Assembly (NCBI GenBank): GCA_916610825.1
Contig: OU744446.1
Coordinates: 26,798,445-26,862,444 of the forward strand
Direction: 5' to 3'
DNA from: Haliclystus octoradiatus
Lineage: Eukaryota; Cnidaria; Staurozoa; Stauromedusae; Haliclystidae
DNA length: 64,000 bases
The notes under the pieces are model-generated. The model was given only the letters and a program-made list of their open reading frames with translations, searched no databases and was not told where the DNA came from. Of this stretch, positions 30,701 through 40,000 are shown one piece after another; the first letter of the stretch is position 1; every line of letters starts with the position of its first letter. Both the position numbers and the translations under genes were made by a program.

Positions 30701-32046
30701 GAACTTGGTTATTGTAATACAGTTTATGAATAGCAAGGTTTATGCATTTTGTTTACTTTTATTGATAGAGCTAGCTTCGTTGAATATTCAGATAGACCAT
30801 TTAACAAGATCTGTTCAGGCGTCAGAAAAGGAGAATAAAATCATTCAACTTGCCAGCAAACAGAAAGAAACAGAAATAGAACGACTCAAAATTCTGAACA
30901 AGTAAGTGCCTCCAATGTTCCAATTTCCTGTATAATATCAAATATTCTTTTTTCTAAACAATTTACCAAGCGCGGTCACGAGATCCAAATGTCAAGCACA
31001 GCCTGACGCAAGCTCTCAATCTGTTCCATGCAAACACTTGCTATTTCTAACATGCTGTTATGATGTAAAAGACCTCATTTCGTTCGATTTAGGAAAGATT
31101 TTAATAAATTTAGATTCCTAAATTTTTTACAGACTTGGCATCACATAATTTTGATAAAGTTAAATTATATTTTTGCCCGATTTCTATGCTTTTTAGTTAA
31201 GAAGAATTTGACCACAAATATCGAAGCCTTCTAGTCTGCTTTAAGCTGAGATCCCACATTCCATGTAGAGAGAACAATAGCAGCGCTTGGTGAATTATGA
31301 TTTCAATTTAAGAAAAAATATAAAATTATTTACAAGGGTTTATATAGTAAAATTACAAAAAATTTGATTAAGGTATCCTCTTTGAAAAACAGTTCTTGAG
31401 TTCATGAACTGTTCATGTTTTCACAGGGGATGTGCTAAATTATGTAAAATAAGATGCACAGTACTAGCAATAGACAACGAATTTACAAACAAAGATTTAT
31501 AACAATAGGCATTGTTGAAGCAATGAAAAAAGCCGGGACTTGTATAACCCGATTGTGTGGTGAAAGTTGGCTTGATTCGCCTAGTTGCAACCTTTTTATT
31601 TACAAGACAGTTAATATTATTATTATTATTACTATTACTATGATTGCTTCATTGCTAGGGATCTGCAACACTCTGTCCAAAGTCTGCTTGACTCATTTAA
31701 TCAACAGAACCATATTCAACAGCCACTTATTAGCAATTCAAATAGAATTAATCAAGCGAACCACAACCCAATAAATTATCCATCGCATTATTCAAATCAT
31801 CGTTTAAGAGATTTGAATGATTCTATAATAACTGCAGCTGTCGAACCGGTTGTCTATCATCAACCTATCAATGATTATCTACCTCGTTATTCGTCTACTT
31901 TGGATTTTAATTCATGTAATACATCAGATTTATCATCAATTGCTACTTTTGAAGATGAAATGTTCAAAGAGGGACTTAGTCATTTAGATAAAAATATTTT
32001 ATTATTGAAAAGGACATTGGCTAATGCTAAACAATCTGTACCATAA
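732..32046 (+). CDS. CCDC14: CCDC14-like centrosomal/centriolar-satellite coiled-coil protein, multi-exon, 5' end unresolved
   Basis: Exons read from splice sites: 732-794, 2135-2304, 21745-22182, 24065-24212, 26297-26379, 28691-28782, 28928-28984, 29796-29856, 30769-30901 and 31659-32046 (stop TAA). All internal acceptors are AG and donors GT, and phases join cleanly except between 22182 (phase 0) and 24065 (needs one carried base), so a small exon is probably missed there. The first exon encodes a basic KPKKSVKIVLP stretch. The long third exon is Ser/Thr/Asn-rich and probably disordered. Exons from 24065 on encode a block starting CEINRLFLEIDQLLNILP and running into FRQENSDLRRKLRIANQRM, then heptad-type coiled coil. 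The tail ends FKEGLSHLDKNILLLKRTL. The LRxENxxLRRxLRIxNQ block is what I remember as the signature of vertebrate CCDC14, which acts at centriolar satellites with PLK4/CEP63. That function is known for the family and not shown here. Another centrosomal coiled-coil protein is the main alternative. Confidence 0.62.
814..1688. mobile_element. MITE-like non-autonomous DNA transposon with 12 bp terminal inverted repeats
   Basis: The left end TAGTGATGGGTC (814-825) and the right end GACCCATCACTA (1677-1688) are exact reverse complements. Sub-terminal sequence is rich in the word ATCGATT/AATCGAT on both sides. The ~875 bp interior is AT-rich and non-coding. TIRs beginning TAGTGATG suggest a hAT-type derivative, but the flanks (ATAATTTT and CAATTTCA) are only partly alike, so no clean 8 bp target duplication is visible. 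It lies in the intron just after the exon at 732-794. Confidence 0.55.
1689..2134. other. Intron remainder, no feature seen
   Basis: AT-rich intronic sequence leading to the acceptor TTATTTTAG at 2126-2134. Open frames on either strand are short and resemble nothing I know. Confidence 0.5.
3142..4386 (+). pseudogene. Harbinger/PIF (HARBI1-like) DDE transposase relic
   Basis: A decayed transposase can be followed through several frames. An N-terminal block near 3300-3480 reads like RRRLRKLKDRKRFWVRKVH and FRMTPTIFEKLL. A middle block near 3510-3570 reads DPISASERLEICLRYL. The catalytic-core start at 3745-3900 contains WNFPNCLGAIDGNHVVVQAP, which matches the Harbinger FPNCIGAIDGKHV signature carrying the first catalytic Asp, followed by YRKAFSIVLLAVVNARYTFLLVD. 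A C-terminal scrap at about 4308-4386 (EGSVPWQDEID, stop TAG) closes it. Stops and frameshifts occur between blocks, so it is inactive. It lies in the 19.4 kb intron of the CCDC14-like gene. Family assignment rests on remembered motifs. Confidence 0.72.
4387..6049. other. Intronic DNA, nothing firmly identified
   Basis: AT-rich stretch between the Harbinger and hAT relics. Short minus-strand open frames at 5120-5305 and 5650-5853 show no recognisable domain. They may be upstream or downstream debris of the neighbouring transposons. Confidence 0.4.
6050..6175 (-). pseudogene. hAT-family transposase C-terminal (dimerisation) fragment
   Basis: The minus strand reads RTSVPSEQIFSKAGIIVSNK, matching the hATC-domain hallmark TS(V/A)PSERVFSxAGxIVSxKR of hAT (ZBED-like) transposases. 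Upstream on the same strand (about 6166) the block LIVPSAKQFL fits the hydrophobic strand that precedes the hallmark. Only about 40 codons are recognisable and the rest is broken. It lies just left of the large foldback, so both may descend from one hAT element; that link is inference. Confidence 0.65.
6359..7722. repeat. Large inverted repeat (foldback), ~630 bp arms and ~100 bp loop
   Basis: The left arm (about 6359-6990) and right arm (about 7089-7722) are near-identical reverse complements. For example, TATTTGACACTG at 6359-6370 pairs with CAGTGTCAAATA at 7711-7722, and the same 63-codon frame appears at 6638-6829 (+) and 7251-7442 (-) with a single amino-acid difference. The loop contains short tracts that continue to pair loosely. 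There is no known protein domain. It is best described as a foldback or MITE-type element; target duplications are not evident. Confidence 0.85.
7732..7975. repeat. Third partial copy of the foldback arm
   Basis: This segment repeats, in direct orientation and with more mismatches and small deletions, the right-arm sequence of about 7276-7540. Shared words include AAATAAGTAAAAAGTTTAGTG and GAAGCAATCTCCCAATATC. It abuts the foldback, suggesting an older tandem unit or a second decayed element. Confidence 0.75.
8161..8972 (-). pseudogene. MULE-type transposase relic
   Basis: Two adjacent minus-strand frames (8972-8646 and 8580-8170) carry blocks typical of animal MULE transposases. The first has VMADSTSNLDKRNLRFFMLC and AGGLPLAVILMTDETKETF, matching the D-x-x-x-LDxxN and GGLPLGVIxTSDES signatures. 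The second has WSKAYRKTLPVRVNHIQNFAES and a nearby VCQRVKAYN, matching the WxxxYRxxLxxRGNxTNNYxE block. A stop or frameshift near 8640 separates them. The zinc-finger end was not found. Inactive remnant inside the CCDC14-like intron. Confidence 0.7.
9548..10583 (-). pseudogene. DUF4806-like transposon-associated protein relic with intact splice sites
   Basis: Minus-strand exons can be read. 10583-10497 (ATG start) encodes KTFVVVEFDEESSIAVVPSS and ends at GTAAGTG. 10270-10163 encodes a block containing KWPTYIIQALGSA. 10081-9924 encodes DNYIAAVKQMKLAIAA and a basic RKRKTKDHN stretch, then TAA. The last two join in phase; the first two are off by one base. Further minus-strand coding-like sequence (YVKVESLNLPQSPFLSSLPQ at about 9862-9800, then a Ser/Pro-rich frame to 9548) follows. 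The VVEFxEExSxxVVPSSW opening is what I recall from many invertebrate proteins carrying DUF4806, often linked with transposons. Whether it is a live gene or debris is unclear. Confidence 0.45.
10584..12739. other. Intronic DNA with no recognised gene
   Basis: Very AT-rich. No frame longer than about 70 codons and no known motif on either strand. Confidence 0.45.
12740..13067 (-). pseudogene. Coding-like exon remnant, acidic/lysine-rich, unidentified
   Basis: The minus strand begins at an ATG (13067) followed by a Lys-rich segment (MPFERYETNDKKKSKNKN), a Ser-rich segment, then after a frameshift an acidic segment (YVVDELEEDEDDVAQ) ending exactly at a donor-like GTAGGC. Codon-like composition and the splice site suggest an old exon. 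It lies between the DUF4806-like relic and the EnSpm-like transposase copies on the same strand, so it may belong to that transposon family. No domain recognised. Confidence 0.3.
13068..14819. other. Intronic DNA with no recognised gene
   Basis: AT-rich sequence with only short open frames (for example 13551-13769 and 14584-14829, +), none resembling a known family. The left edge of EnSpm-like copy A begins about 14.82 kb. Confidence 0.4.
14820..16570 (-). pseudogene. EnSpm/CACTA-like transposase relic, copy A
   Basis: Read on the minus strand from right to left. 16254-15937 has LPRSARTLLQTPRNI then MQYFNFG and ends near GMLLFRSF, the N-proximal block typical of animal EnSpm-like transposases. 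15690-15487 has KSLPIDYIHQVCLGVMKR, the DxMHxxxLGVxKR block. 15490-15158 has KPCLIDDVGFWKVTEFRLFL and LFYTGHHIIKGVLPESFYNHF, the WKATEFRxFLLYxGP block. The reading is broken by frameshifts. Assignment to Tnp2/Transposase_21-type (CACTA) rests on remembered motif order. Two more diverged copies follow to the right. Confidence 0.65.
16571..17500. other. Spacer between EnSpm-like copies; repeated module
   Basis: No gene. The part from about 17039 to 17500 (containing GCCTATACAAATTTCTG, GGAATTCACACATCAGAT and TTAATGGTCTAACATATATT) recurs at about 18885-19340, showing that spacer and transposase pieces were duplicated together. A minus-strand open frame at 16578-16811 has no recognised domain. Confidence 0.5.
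17501..18850 (-). pseudogene. EnSpm-like transposase relic, copy B
   Basis: A diverged copy of the same minus-strand transposase. 18746-18534 matches the MQYFN and NIGGMLLF block of copy A. 18170-17979 has KNFPIDYIHQECLGV. The part near 17839-17624 matches the C-terminal stretch with AAPAIVQHEHMKVIEGCCKN. It carries more small deletions and stops than copies A and C. Confidence 0.62.
18885..19385. repeat. Second copy of the inter-transposase spacer module
   Basis: Colinear with about 17039-17500, with scattered substitutions and small indels; shares the GGAATTCACACATCAGAT and AATGGTCTAACATATATTAG words. Together with the flanking transposase pieces it indicates a segmental duplication with an offset of roughly 1.85 kb. 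Confidence 0.6.
19387..21145 (-). pseudogene. EnSpm-like transposase relic, copy C (best preserved, contains the N gap)
   Basis: The minus-strand frame 20255-19491 is open for about 250 codons. It contains NNFPIDYMHQVCLGVMKRSL, then KPCLIDDVGFWKATEFRLFL and FLFYIGQFIIKGVLLESF, then HADYANSLSRDFVEQGEILY and LVYNTHGLTQL, which is the DUF4218-like C-terminal order seen in CACTA transposases (the next residues usually lead to a PFENYLxxLKxxVR block, absent here). To the right of the gap (20841-21145) the sequence continues the upstream block seen in copies A and B. The open length makes this the youngest of the three, but no full transposase is present. Confidence 0.7.
20341..20840. other. Assembly gap, 500 N
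   Basis: Exactly 500 unknown bases, a typical placeholder length. The left flank ends CAAACAGGAAAA and the right flank starts GGAAAATCAAAATCTGC. In copies A and B these two sequences are directly contiguous, so the real gap may be close to zero. Confidence 0.97.
21146..21744. other. Intron end, no feature seen
   Basis: AT-rich intronic sequence leading to the acceptor TTTTTTCAG at 21736-21744. Confidence 0.5.
22183..24064. other. Intron; probably hides one small missed exon
   Basis: No transposon recognised. The flanking exons differ in phase by one base, so a short exon of length 3n+1 is expected somewhere here, but I cannot place it. The open frame at 23299-23616 is unconvincing. Confidence 0.4.
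24213..26296. other. Intron with a small direct repeat and a GC-richer island
   Basis: About 24868-24970 and 25165-25255 share a decayed direct repeat (ATATCCAGT, GAGATTGAGTT/GAGATGG, TTATTTAAATC, CATTGAAA/CATCGAAA, ACAATTTTAAAAT/ACGATTTTAAAAT). A GC-richer island at about 25530-25610 (CAATCCGGGGATGAATC, GCACCGGGCGCAGGCTGC) stands out from the AT-rich surroundings and is probably a transposon fragment. No gene found. Confidence 0.4.
27075..28555. mobile_element. Non-autonomous DNA transposon with ~130 bp terminal inverted repeats
   Basis: The left terminus (about 27080-27210) and right terminus (about 28420-28552) are reverse complements with a few mismatches. Shared words include CCATCACG.CCCTCATTTCCG, CTCCAGTGAGGGCCTA and AAAAATATGGTGTGCCCAAT. 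The interior (~1.2 kb) has no transposase. TTGAGC occurs just outside the left end and a few bases beyond the right end and may be a target duplication. It sits in an intron of the CCDC14-like gene. Confidence 0.75.
28098..28200 (+). repeat. Short dispersed repeat, copy 1
   Basis: Sequence beginning CAGTGTGACTGGAGC and ending CCAACCAAGCACCTAGG has a related inverted copy at 40356-40472. The internal word GGTGTCAGGT is shared. Possibly a SINE fragment carried inside the TIR element. Confidence 0.5.
28985..29795. other. Intron, part of the GTTCATGAAC repeat field
   Basis: No gene. It contains scattered degenerate TTCATGA words (for example near 29440-29570) related to the dispersed palindromic repeat described below. 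Confidence 0.4.
29857..30768. other. Intron, no feature seen
   Basis: AT-rich, with short frames only. It ends at the acceptor TTGATAG before 30769. Confidence 0.45.
31382..31436. repeat. GTTCATGAAC-type palindromic repeat unit
   Basis: Contains GTTCATGAAC at 31400-31409, followed by TGTTCATG and the terminal word TTTTCACAGGGG. The same terminal word recurs at 55435-55446, and its complement-like form CCCCTGCAAAAA at 35279-35290. Confidence 0.6.
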
Positions 32047-34076
32047 CCAAGATGTTTTTATCCGTTTTTATGAATTGTAAGATATTTTAAACAGATTGTT
32101 ATTTATATAGTTATTATGTATTATAATGTATAAATTGAAAGTTGACATGATCATGATTATTTATTAGATAAATATAGGATAACGTGTTTTATATAAAAGA
32201 ACATATTTCAAACCTTTCAAATGTTGAAAATGATTTTAGGGATTATTTAAATATGCAGGATAAAGCTGTTCTTCTTTGCAAATTTTATATTAAAGAGAAG
32301 CTGAAGAAGTATGCAGTACGCAATTCACAGTACCTAGGAGCATGAATAACCACTTTCCCTGACCAGGCCATGTAATTTAAACAAGCCATTTAACTCAACT
32401 ATATTGTGGACTGTTTTGGGACATCGTTTGCAATCATCTAATCTACTTAATGACATAACATGTGAAAGGTGTATGCTTCACAGGACAGAATATATAAATT
32501 ACAGATTTTGCAGTAACCTTACTTTTAAATTATCTTGTAAACCTAGAACAATACAGTGGTGTGTAGTGCCTCAGGGTTCACTGCAACTTTGATTTAAGAA
32601 AAATCACTTATTCCCATTTGAATATTAATAATTGTAATCTAATTGGATTGGTTTTGGCCTTGGCAAACAGTTAAAAACCGTTGTCAGTCAAGATCAAACA
32701 GGCATGTTTGTTATCATGTAAGATGAGAACCCACCCCTGGGAAACGATCACAAGTAACTGTCTGGGGTTTCTTGGTATGTATTCAGGTGTAGGAAATGCA
32801 GACCTTCCCTTGCAGAAAACATTTCAGGAGTTCATGAACAGTTCATGAACATTAAAAGGCCCAACAACTTCATGAACTGTCCCTGAAGGTTCATGAACTC
32901 CTGGACTGTTTTTTCGCACGTGTTGACATTTCAAACTATTTCTACCCTTACAAAAACAAAACCCTGTTTTCTTTTTTATTAACATTTGTTAAAACATTAT
33001 CACAATGTTCAGCAATCAACGGGTTTTGCTCATATGCCTGATCTATTAGTATAGGTAATCACATACCTGCAAAAATTGCTTGATTCTGATTAGTAAAGAG
33101 AAATGCAATTTTGATAAATATCAGTGAAACTGTTTTGAATTTGAAATCAAAAATGATTGGTTGATAGGATAATCAAACAGAATATTAGCCAACAAAATCA
33201 GAGTTAGAAAAATGCCGACGATGGCAACACGGAATTGGAACATGGTTGTTCTGAGTAATATATATATTGATGACGCGATCAATTCTTTCTTTCTTTCTCA
33301 AAAACATTATTCCATACTATTCTGTGTGAGTTTTATGAAGATTTTTGGAAGTATAGATTAAAAGGTAATCATTTTTGCACTGAGTGCAATTTCAAAAAAA
33401 TGTTGCATTTCTTTTCCTAAAATTTCACTCCTCTTAGCCAATCAGAATCGAGAAATGTTTAAATGTAATGAATCTGTATGTGGGTGATGATGATGGGTTT
33501 AACTGCTGAGTGCATACGAAAACATAGTACATTTATGATATTTTATACTATGACATCCACCCGCAAACCGTGCAATTCTCACATAGTTAGTAGAATATTA
33601 TATTACACAAAAGGTATCAAAACGAAACCAAAACTTATGTCAAGACTATTTTGTTATATTTTTGTTATATTTACACCACCTTTTTTATACATATGATACA
33701 TGAAATAGTGAATGCTAATTATATTTAAATCTCATGTATTGAACGATGCATTAATTTATTAGAAATATGCCTAAGTTACAATTCCCTCCTAGACACATCT
33801 ATATAATTTATTACCCAAAATATTGAGTCTTAAAACCTATATTTTACATGTATAATACTGTTACAATTTATGAATTAATATCTTCCTAGCAATTGGCTAT
33901 AATAACACAGTAATGAAGTCTGTACTACCAAACCATCATTCAAGCTGCAAGTAACACAAATAGAAAATATTTGTTTGAAAACAAAACATCCTTTTTGAGC
34001 TTTGTTACTTCACAATAAAAACAAACTATACTTATTTTACAATGCTAAAATGTCCAACAATAATATATGAATAATT
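32047..34076. other. Intergenic region between convergent CCDC14-like and STX17 genes
   Basis: It holds the 3' ends of both genes and a cluster of the GTTCATGAAC repeat (32820-32920). No other gene is recognised. No unambiguous AATAAA close to the + strand stop was found. Confidence 0.5.
32806..32925. repeat. Cluster of GTTCATGAAC palindromic repeats
   Basis: Perfect decamers at 32830-32839, 32841-32850 and 32889-32898, with near-copies between them, alternating in a TGAACTG/CAGTTCA register. Confidence 0.75.
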
Positions 34077-37000
34077 TCATTCTGATTTTAATCTTTGTAA
34101 TTCTGTCCCTGAATCTTCAATACTCAACTGGCCCAATTGCCTATCAACTTTATCATGATGTCTACGTTTCATATATCTTGCTCCTTGATAACCAACAAAA
34201 CTACCTCCAACGGCAGTTGCAAGTCCAGCTAATTTAAATCCAGCCATTAAACCAATTGGTCCTCCAAGAATTCCACCAACAATCGCACCAGCCAATGGGA
34301 CTGCAGCAGCCTTCAGTTTACTTGCCTGAACAACAGCCATGAAACAAACTGATTATAGTTTATGACTCAACCTATGTTTCAAAACTTTACAGATAGCTTA
34401 TGAAGTTCATAAACAATTTATAAACTGTTTGCAAAACATTAGCAGAAGTTGCTTGAAAACATACTAGATATTATGTGACTGAAATGTAATTATGAATTTT
34501 CTAATGGATACAATTCACAACTACTTCAATATACACACAAAGGCATTGATCATTTAGGATTCAAACGAAGATGTAATTCAGATGATTAATCTTCATGTAT
34601 TTATCATGAATTGCCGCAAAATAAAAAGGGGGAGTATATGAAATGGGAAAAACAAAGATTAAGAAACTCTTTTGCCTGTGAAACGAACGATGAACCGTAA
34701 TTATTATTTCACATTTACTACACCGTATGGGTAGTTGCTTCAGATATTTATGGAAAGAATTGCATACTCCTGCATAGCAGGTTTGTACTTTTAATAAGCT
34801 TCACTATTTCAATTCGAACATGGCAACTTTTAATTAACAAGGTAATTTTTTATCCTGATTAGTTAAACAATCATTAACATTCATAGACTGTTTGTGAACT
34901 TAAATGGCATGTTTCTCATGAACCGTTGATAAAGTCGCGTTTGTCTTTGGAAAAATTCTTGAGTTTTACAAGCAGCATTGATGAACAGTTCGGGTAGTTG
35001 GGCAAATATTAATGTTCATCAACTGTATTGACAAGAGTTGGTTATCTGTTCTATGGATTGCTGCAATGAAATATAAAACTGAGATTTTTTTATCTTACCT
35101 GTCCTAAATGGATTGTAGCAGTTCTGACATTATGCTGTGCACTTTCAACATTGGCAGATATTGTGTCAACTTTTTCTTGTTGCTCCTATAATCAGCAAAT
35201 AGTATAGATATATTTAGTACTTTAGGAAATTGGCGCCTGCAAATCTGAGCAGTTCCTTTGCAGCACAATATGTAACATCCCCTGCAAAAACATTAGCTGA
35301 GTTCATGAACTGTTAGATAAACTCCTGAACTGTTCATAAACAGTTCATAAACTTTACAGCTCTCATGAACTGTTCATGAAAATACCTTATGATCATTAAA
35401 CATTAATCATTAACTAATAAATTCATCATTATTAACACCTTATAATCAGTTCATAAATAGATCATGAACATTTAAAAGGGAAAGAATTAAACTAAAAGTC
35501 GAATTATTTGTCCAAGGCAGACCCACCTTGATCACCAAGACATCTCCATCAATGCATTAGTGACCATGGTGGGTCCGCCGTCGACAAACACTTCAATTTT
35601 TAGTTCCCCTTTGTCACAGTGCTCTATTGCTTTTATATCTGTCGACTTTCTTTATTCTCTCTTTATAAACAATAGCCATAAAAATGTTAAATGTATATGC
35701 TAGCACATTTTACCCATATCTATCTTGTAATTTTTTGAAATATTTATTTTTAAACTTGATAATGACAACAGCAATGTCAAAACGTCAGAACAAATTTAAT
35801 TGTGAATTTTTGTCGCTATCTTTCATATTGAAATGTTTCTCAAAGAAACTTTAATCCTTAAAATAAATATAGCCCACTAAATAAACACACACAAGCAAGC
35901 TAGAATAATTTTACAAAGATGTAAGTGAAAGAAAAAATGGAAATCTCATATCATTCATTAGATTTTTTGTTATATCTATAGGATAAACTCAGGAACCAGA
36001 ACAAACAGTCCAGACATAGCTAGCGACATAGTAACAAGCTAATTAAGAATCAGTGTAAACTAAGCAATAAACAACATGATTTACAGCTATATCGTGTTAT
36101 TACAAATCATACCTCAACTAAAGTTGAAAAATCTGTTATCATCCCTTGTAGGTCGAGAAGACTCTGAAATGAAAGAATAAAATGATCACCTCCCAAACTT
36201 TTATCCCAAGTCATTTCAGAATATCGAAATAGAGGAAATGTTTTATCCCTGAGAAAAACCTCACAAGTTCATGAATGCTAAATTGCCAAATTGTTTATGA
36301 ATATGATTTGACACTTTTTATGTTCATGCACCAGTTGAAGATATTTATATCAGCCCTCGAGGAAAGGTTCATGAACTGGTTCAAAAATGTGAAATTTTCC
36401 AGTTGTTGATTGTTCAGGAACTTTTCATGAAAATTTATGAATAGTACCTGAAGTGCTCGTTTTGAGCAATTTCACGTTCATGAACCAGCTCTTCTAAAAT
36501 AGGACATCATAATCAAACATAATCCTGCAATTTATTTGTTGTTCCAAATGTCTATAAATTCTAGGATAAACAATGTTCAAAAATTAACACTTTGAAATTT
36601 GACAATAAAACTTTGCCAGAGGCTCAAAGCCGAAGTACATTAGGAAACTACAAGCTGCATTACAAACTTTGACAATAAATATGTTGGTATATGCGTATAT
36701 ACAGGATATTTTCTGAAACAATAAAAGTCATGAAATCATTGAAGTGTCTATATCAACTTTTTTTACTCAACGAATTTGGATAGAACTTTCTTTCTATCTG
36801 TACAGGTCACTGTTGCGTTTTTGCATAGCGCTTCTCTCCCCCCTTAAAATTGGCCTTGAACATAGTATTTTGAAGATTCTCGTGTCCCACTTTTTGAAAC
36901 CAAAAAAAGGACAATATTATTTGCCACAATAGAGTTTGACCGTGATTTTCTGCCAACATCTTACGTTTAAATTGCTACCACAAAAAACAAAAGTCGGAAT

Positions 37001-40000
37001 TGTTTTACATTATTTTCAGTTAATATTTAACTGTTCATCCTGATCCTGCTAGCTACTTTGGCTTAAATAGTCCTACTTTTGAATAATTCCTCAGACTGGA
37101 TAAATAATAGTAGTTTTATGAAATCAGTCCTCTGAAAAAAAGATATATGTAACTTGAAGGCTCTGAATAGATGATGATGATAATAGTAATTTCATGATAG
37201 TACACTCTGTCAATCTTTTTTAGGTATACAGTTGAATTTGTTTAATATACTTAGTCTGATACAGCTAAAAAGTTGGAAATTAAGTGAGATAGGTATTAAA
37301 TAGGGGAAATTCCGCAAGTTCAACTGCATTGGCTTTACGGAGCTTTTTATCAAAAATAAGGGGTGATTAGCTCAGTTGGCAGAGCAACCAAACTTCAGAT
37401 CGTATCATATCTGATCGACTGTGGTTCAAATCCCTCTCAGGTCAACTCAGCCTTGACTTTATCTGAAACATCAAATGAGTACCATCTAAGGATGGCGGAT
37501 GGAATGGTTCAGAAGGAATTGCATTGTGAGTAGTTGCGGCGCATCGTTGCGCATTGACAATCAAGGCCTATCTGCCATGAAATCTGTTGAAATTGATCTG
37601 CAGTGTCGCGGCTGAGATCGAAGGAGCGTTTAACATCATTGCTCTTAGCGAAAAGAGCCACTTCTCTAGAAATAGAGGAGTGGTACGGGTGCCTTCGGTA
37701 GGGCGACACCGTCCACATTACTTTTTACTTTATCAAAAATGTCTTTCAAAGACACAAATAGCGGTTGTGATCACAAGATAATGGAACAATCCATGAAAGC
37801 TGCAATTGATCCAAAATATGAAAAACTATGTTCATAAGCAGCAACATCAGTATTTACATTCACCTGTCTTAATTGATCCCATGATGCAGCAGCCATTGAT
37901 TCTTGCTGATCCGACAACACAACATCTTGTGATTGAACACTCTGTTGGTTTGATTCTCTATATTCATTGGGCTCAAATGAACTGTGTTGTTCTCCGCCTC
38001 CACTAAAGACTAATCAAAACATAGCAGAATATTAAAACAATTTTATAAACAAATTTTGCAGGCAGTGGTTGCAAAAAAATTCCAGTGCCAGCGACCACAT
38101 AATTTTACATTAAAAGTGCCTGCAAAATATTTTACCTGAAATTTTCCTGGTCAAGAAATTCGAACTAACCTTATTTATACATAGAGAACTGTAATTAGTA
38201 ACATCCTTATACATTACTTATTTGGTTTCATTAGTAATTTTTATGGATTTTATTTATAGATTCATAATATTTTTAAAATTTTAGAAAATTGTGCTTTCAG
38301 GAATTCTATTGTTCGATAATTGTGTCTGTGAGCACTGGTCCCACCGGTCCCAGTGATCCCAACATTTTCTACCCTTGAATGCAGGTATGATAAATTATCC
38401 ACAATATATGCTTACATCAAAATTGTTCTAGGCAAAGAGTTGTTTTAGGAGTATATTTGGTTATGATGAACCACGGTAGAGTCAACGATTACAGATTTTC
38501 CCCATTTGGCATACTCAGAATTTGTAGAAAATCATGATTGACGACACAATATGTACGTTCACATGGATATATCACACTTTGAAAGGGATTTGTGACTCAA
38601 AGTTCTAAATAGCAGATACATGTTGTATCTTCGAATCTATGTCTAATACTTCTCTTCTTCTAAGCATTGAATTACAATATTGGCATTGTGTTACCGAAGT
38701 TCATGAAAATGTAATGGAACGTTTTCATGAACATTTCTTTCTTAGGTTTGTGTTGTCATCATACGCTATGAATTTTCAATTATTTTTTTGTGAATAGCTT
38801 GTGGAATATTTGTGTCAGTAGCCTATCTACCCATGAACAGTTAATTGATAGTTCATGAAGTTTGCGTTTAAGAGTTCATGTTTAAGAGTTTGCGGACTAC
38901 TCAAATGTTCATGTTATTTCGAAAAAGTAATTACATTGTTATTTCCAATATAATTACGATATAGCTAATTTGACATTTTGTGCTTCGAGGCTACAATACT
39001 GGCTTATCACATTTGTGTATACATTTATTACAGACAGTATTTAAAGTTCAACTTAATGGTAAGATTCTTACTTGACTCTCGTGTAGATTCATGGATTGGA
39101 TTATCTTCAGATTGGAGTACTTGGCTTCTGACTTTTGCTTCTAATGTATACTGTAGGTTGCCAAATGATTGTACAGCTTCTATTGCTTTTTGACGAATAG
39201 GACCAACTCGTTTATCAAATTCATCGTGATCAGTCTCAATTATCTTTGATCTTGTATTTTCTAGTTCACGCATAGTTGCATTTAATTGCTAATAGATAAT
39301 GAAAAGCAATGTGAACACAAAGTCTAAAGTGGAAATGGTAATAGCAAATCTGAAGGCATGTGAGTCACTATTCTATTTGCATTTTATGAAGTCAGCAAGC
39401 GATTCAGAATCAGACTCTGCTTTTTGTTTTGTTTACATTTTCTTTTTAACAGCCAACTTCCATCTAACTGCAGCCAAGGCATCCTTATGAATCATATTAT
39501 ATAACTTTGATGCTCTATGTTTCAAATCATCATTTTATTTGGGGATCAAATAAAAACAGCAACTAAATGATTATTAAAAAAGTTAATTTCAAAGGTTGAA
39601 ATTTTCTTTTGTTCTAACATTAAAGGTAAACACATACTGTTTATGAGTAAAACATATGAACAAGGTTCGGATGAATAATTTTATTTATAGAAAACGCGGC
39701 AGTAGATTTTCAAATAAAATATTGTAGCCTACTTCCATAATTTAGCAAGTGTTTACCCAATAATTTGTTAGAACTTTTTTCCTTGTGTGGACCCGCAAGG
39801 CTGTAATTATGTTGCTACCGTTAGAAACATACTAATTTTCATTTATTTCAATTACCGGTATACAACAATTTTATTTTAGAATAACGTATTTGATATGATT
39901 TATTTCAACATTTGTTGCATCAAAACAATTAATAAAACTGCAAGGATTCAGGAAGAAAGAAAGTATTTTGCTGCTGAAATGAATCAATTAGCTGTTATCA

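Noticed and set aside
37360-37445. Functional tRNA gene
   Set aside because: A and B boxes are present, but no pairing acceptor stem or normal 3' half follows, and the sequence continues into a repeated SINE body.
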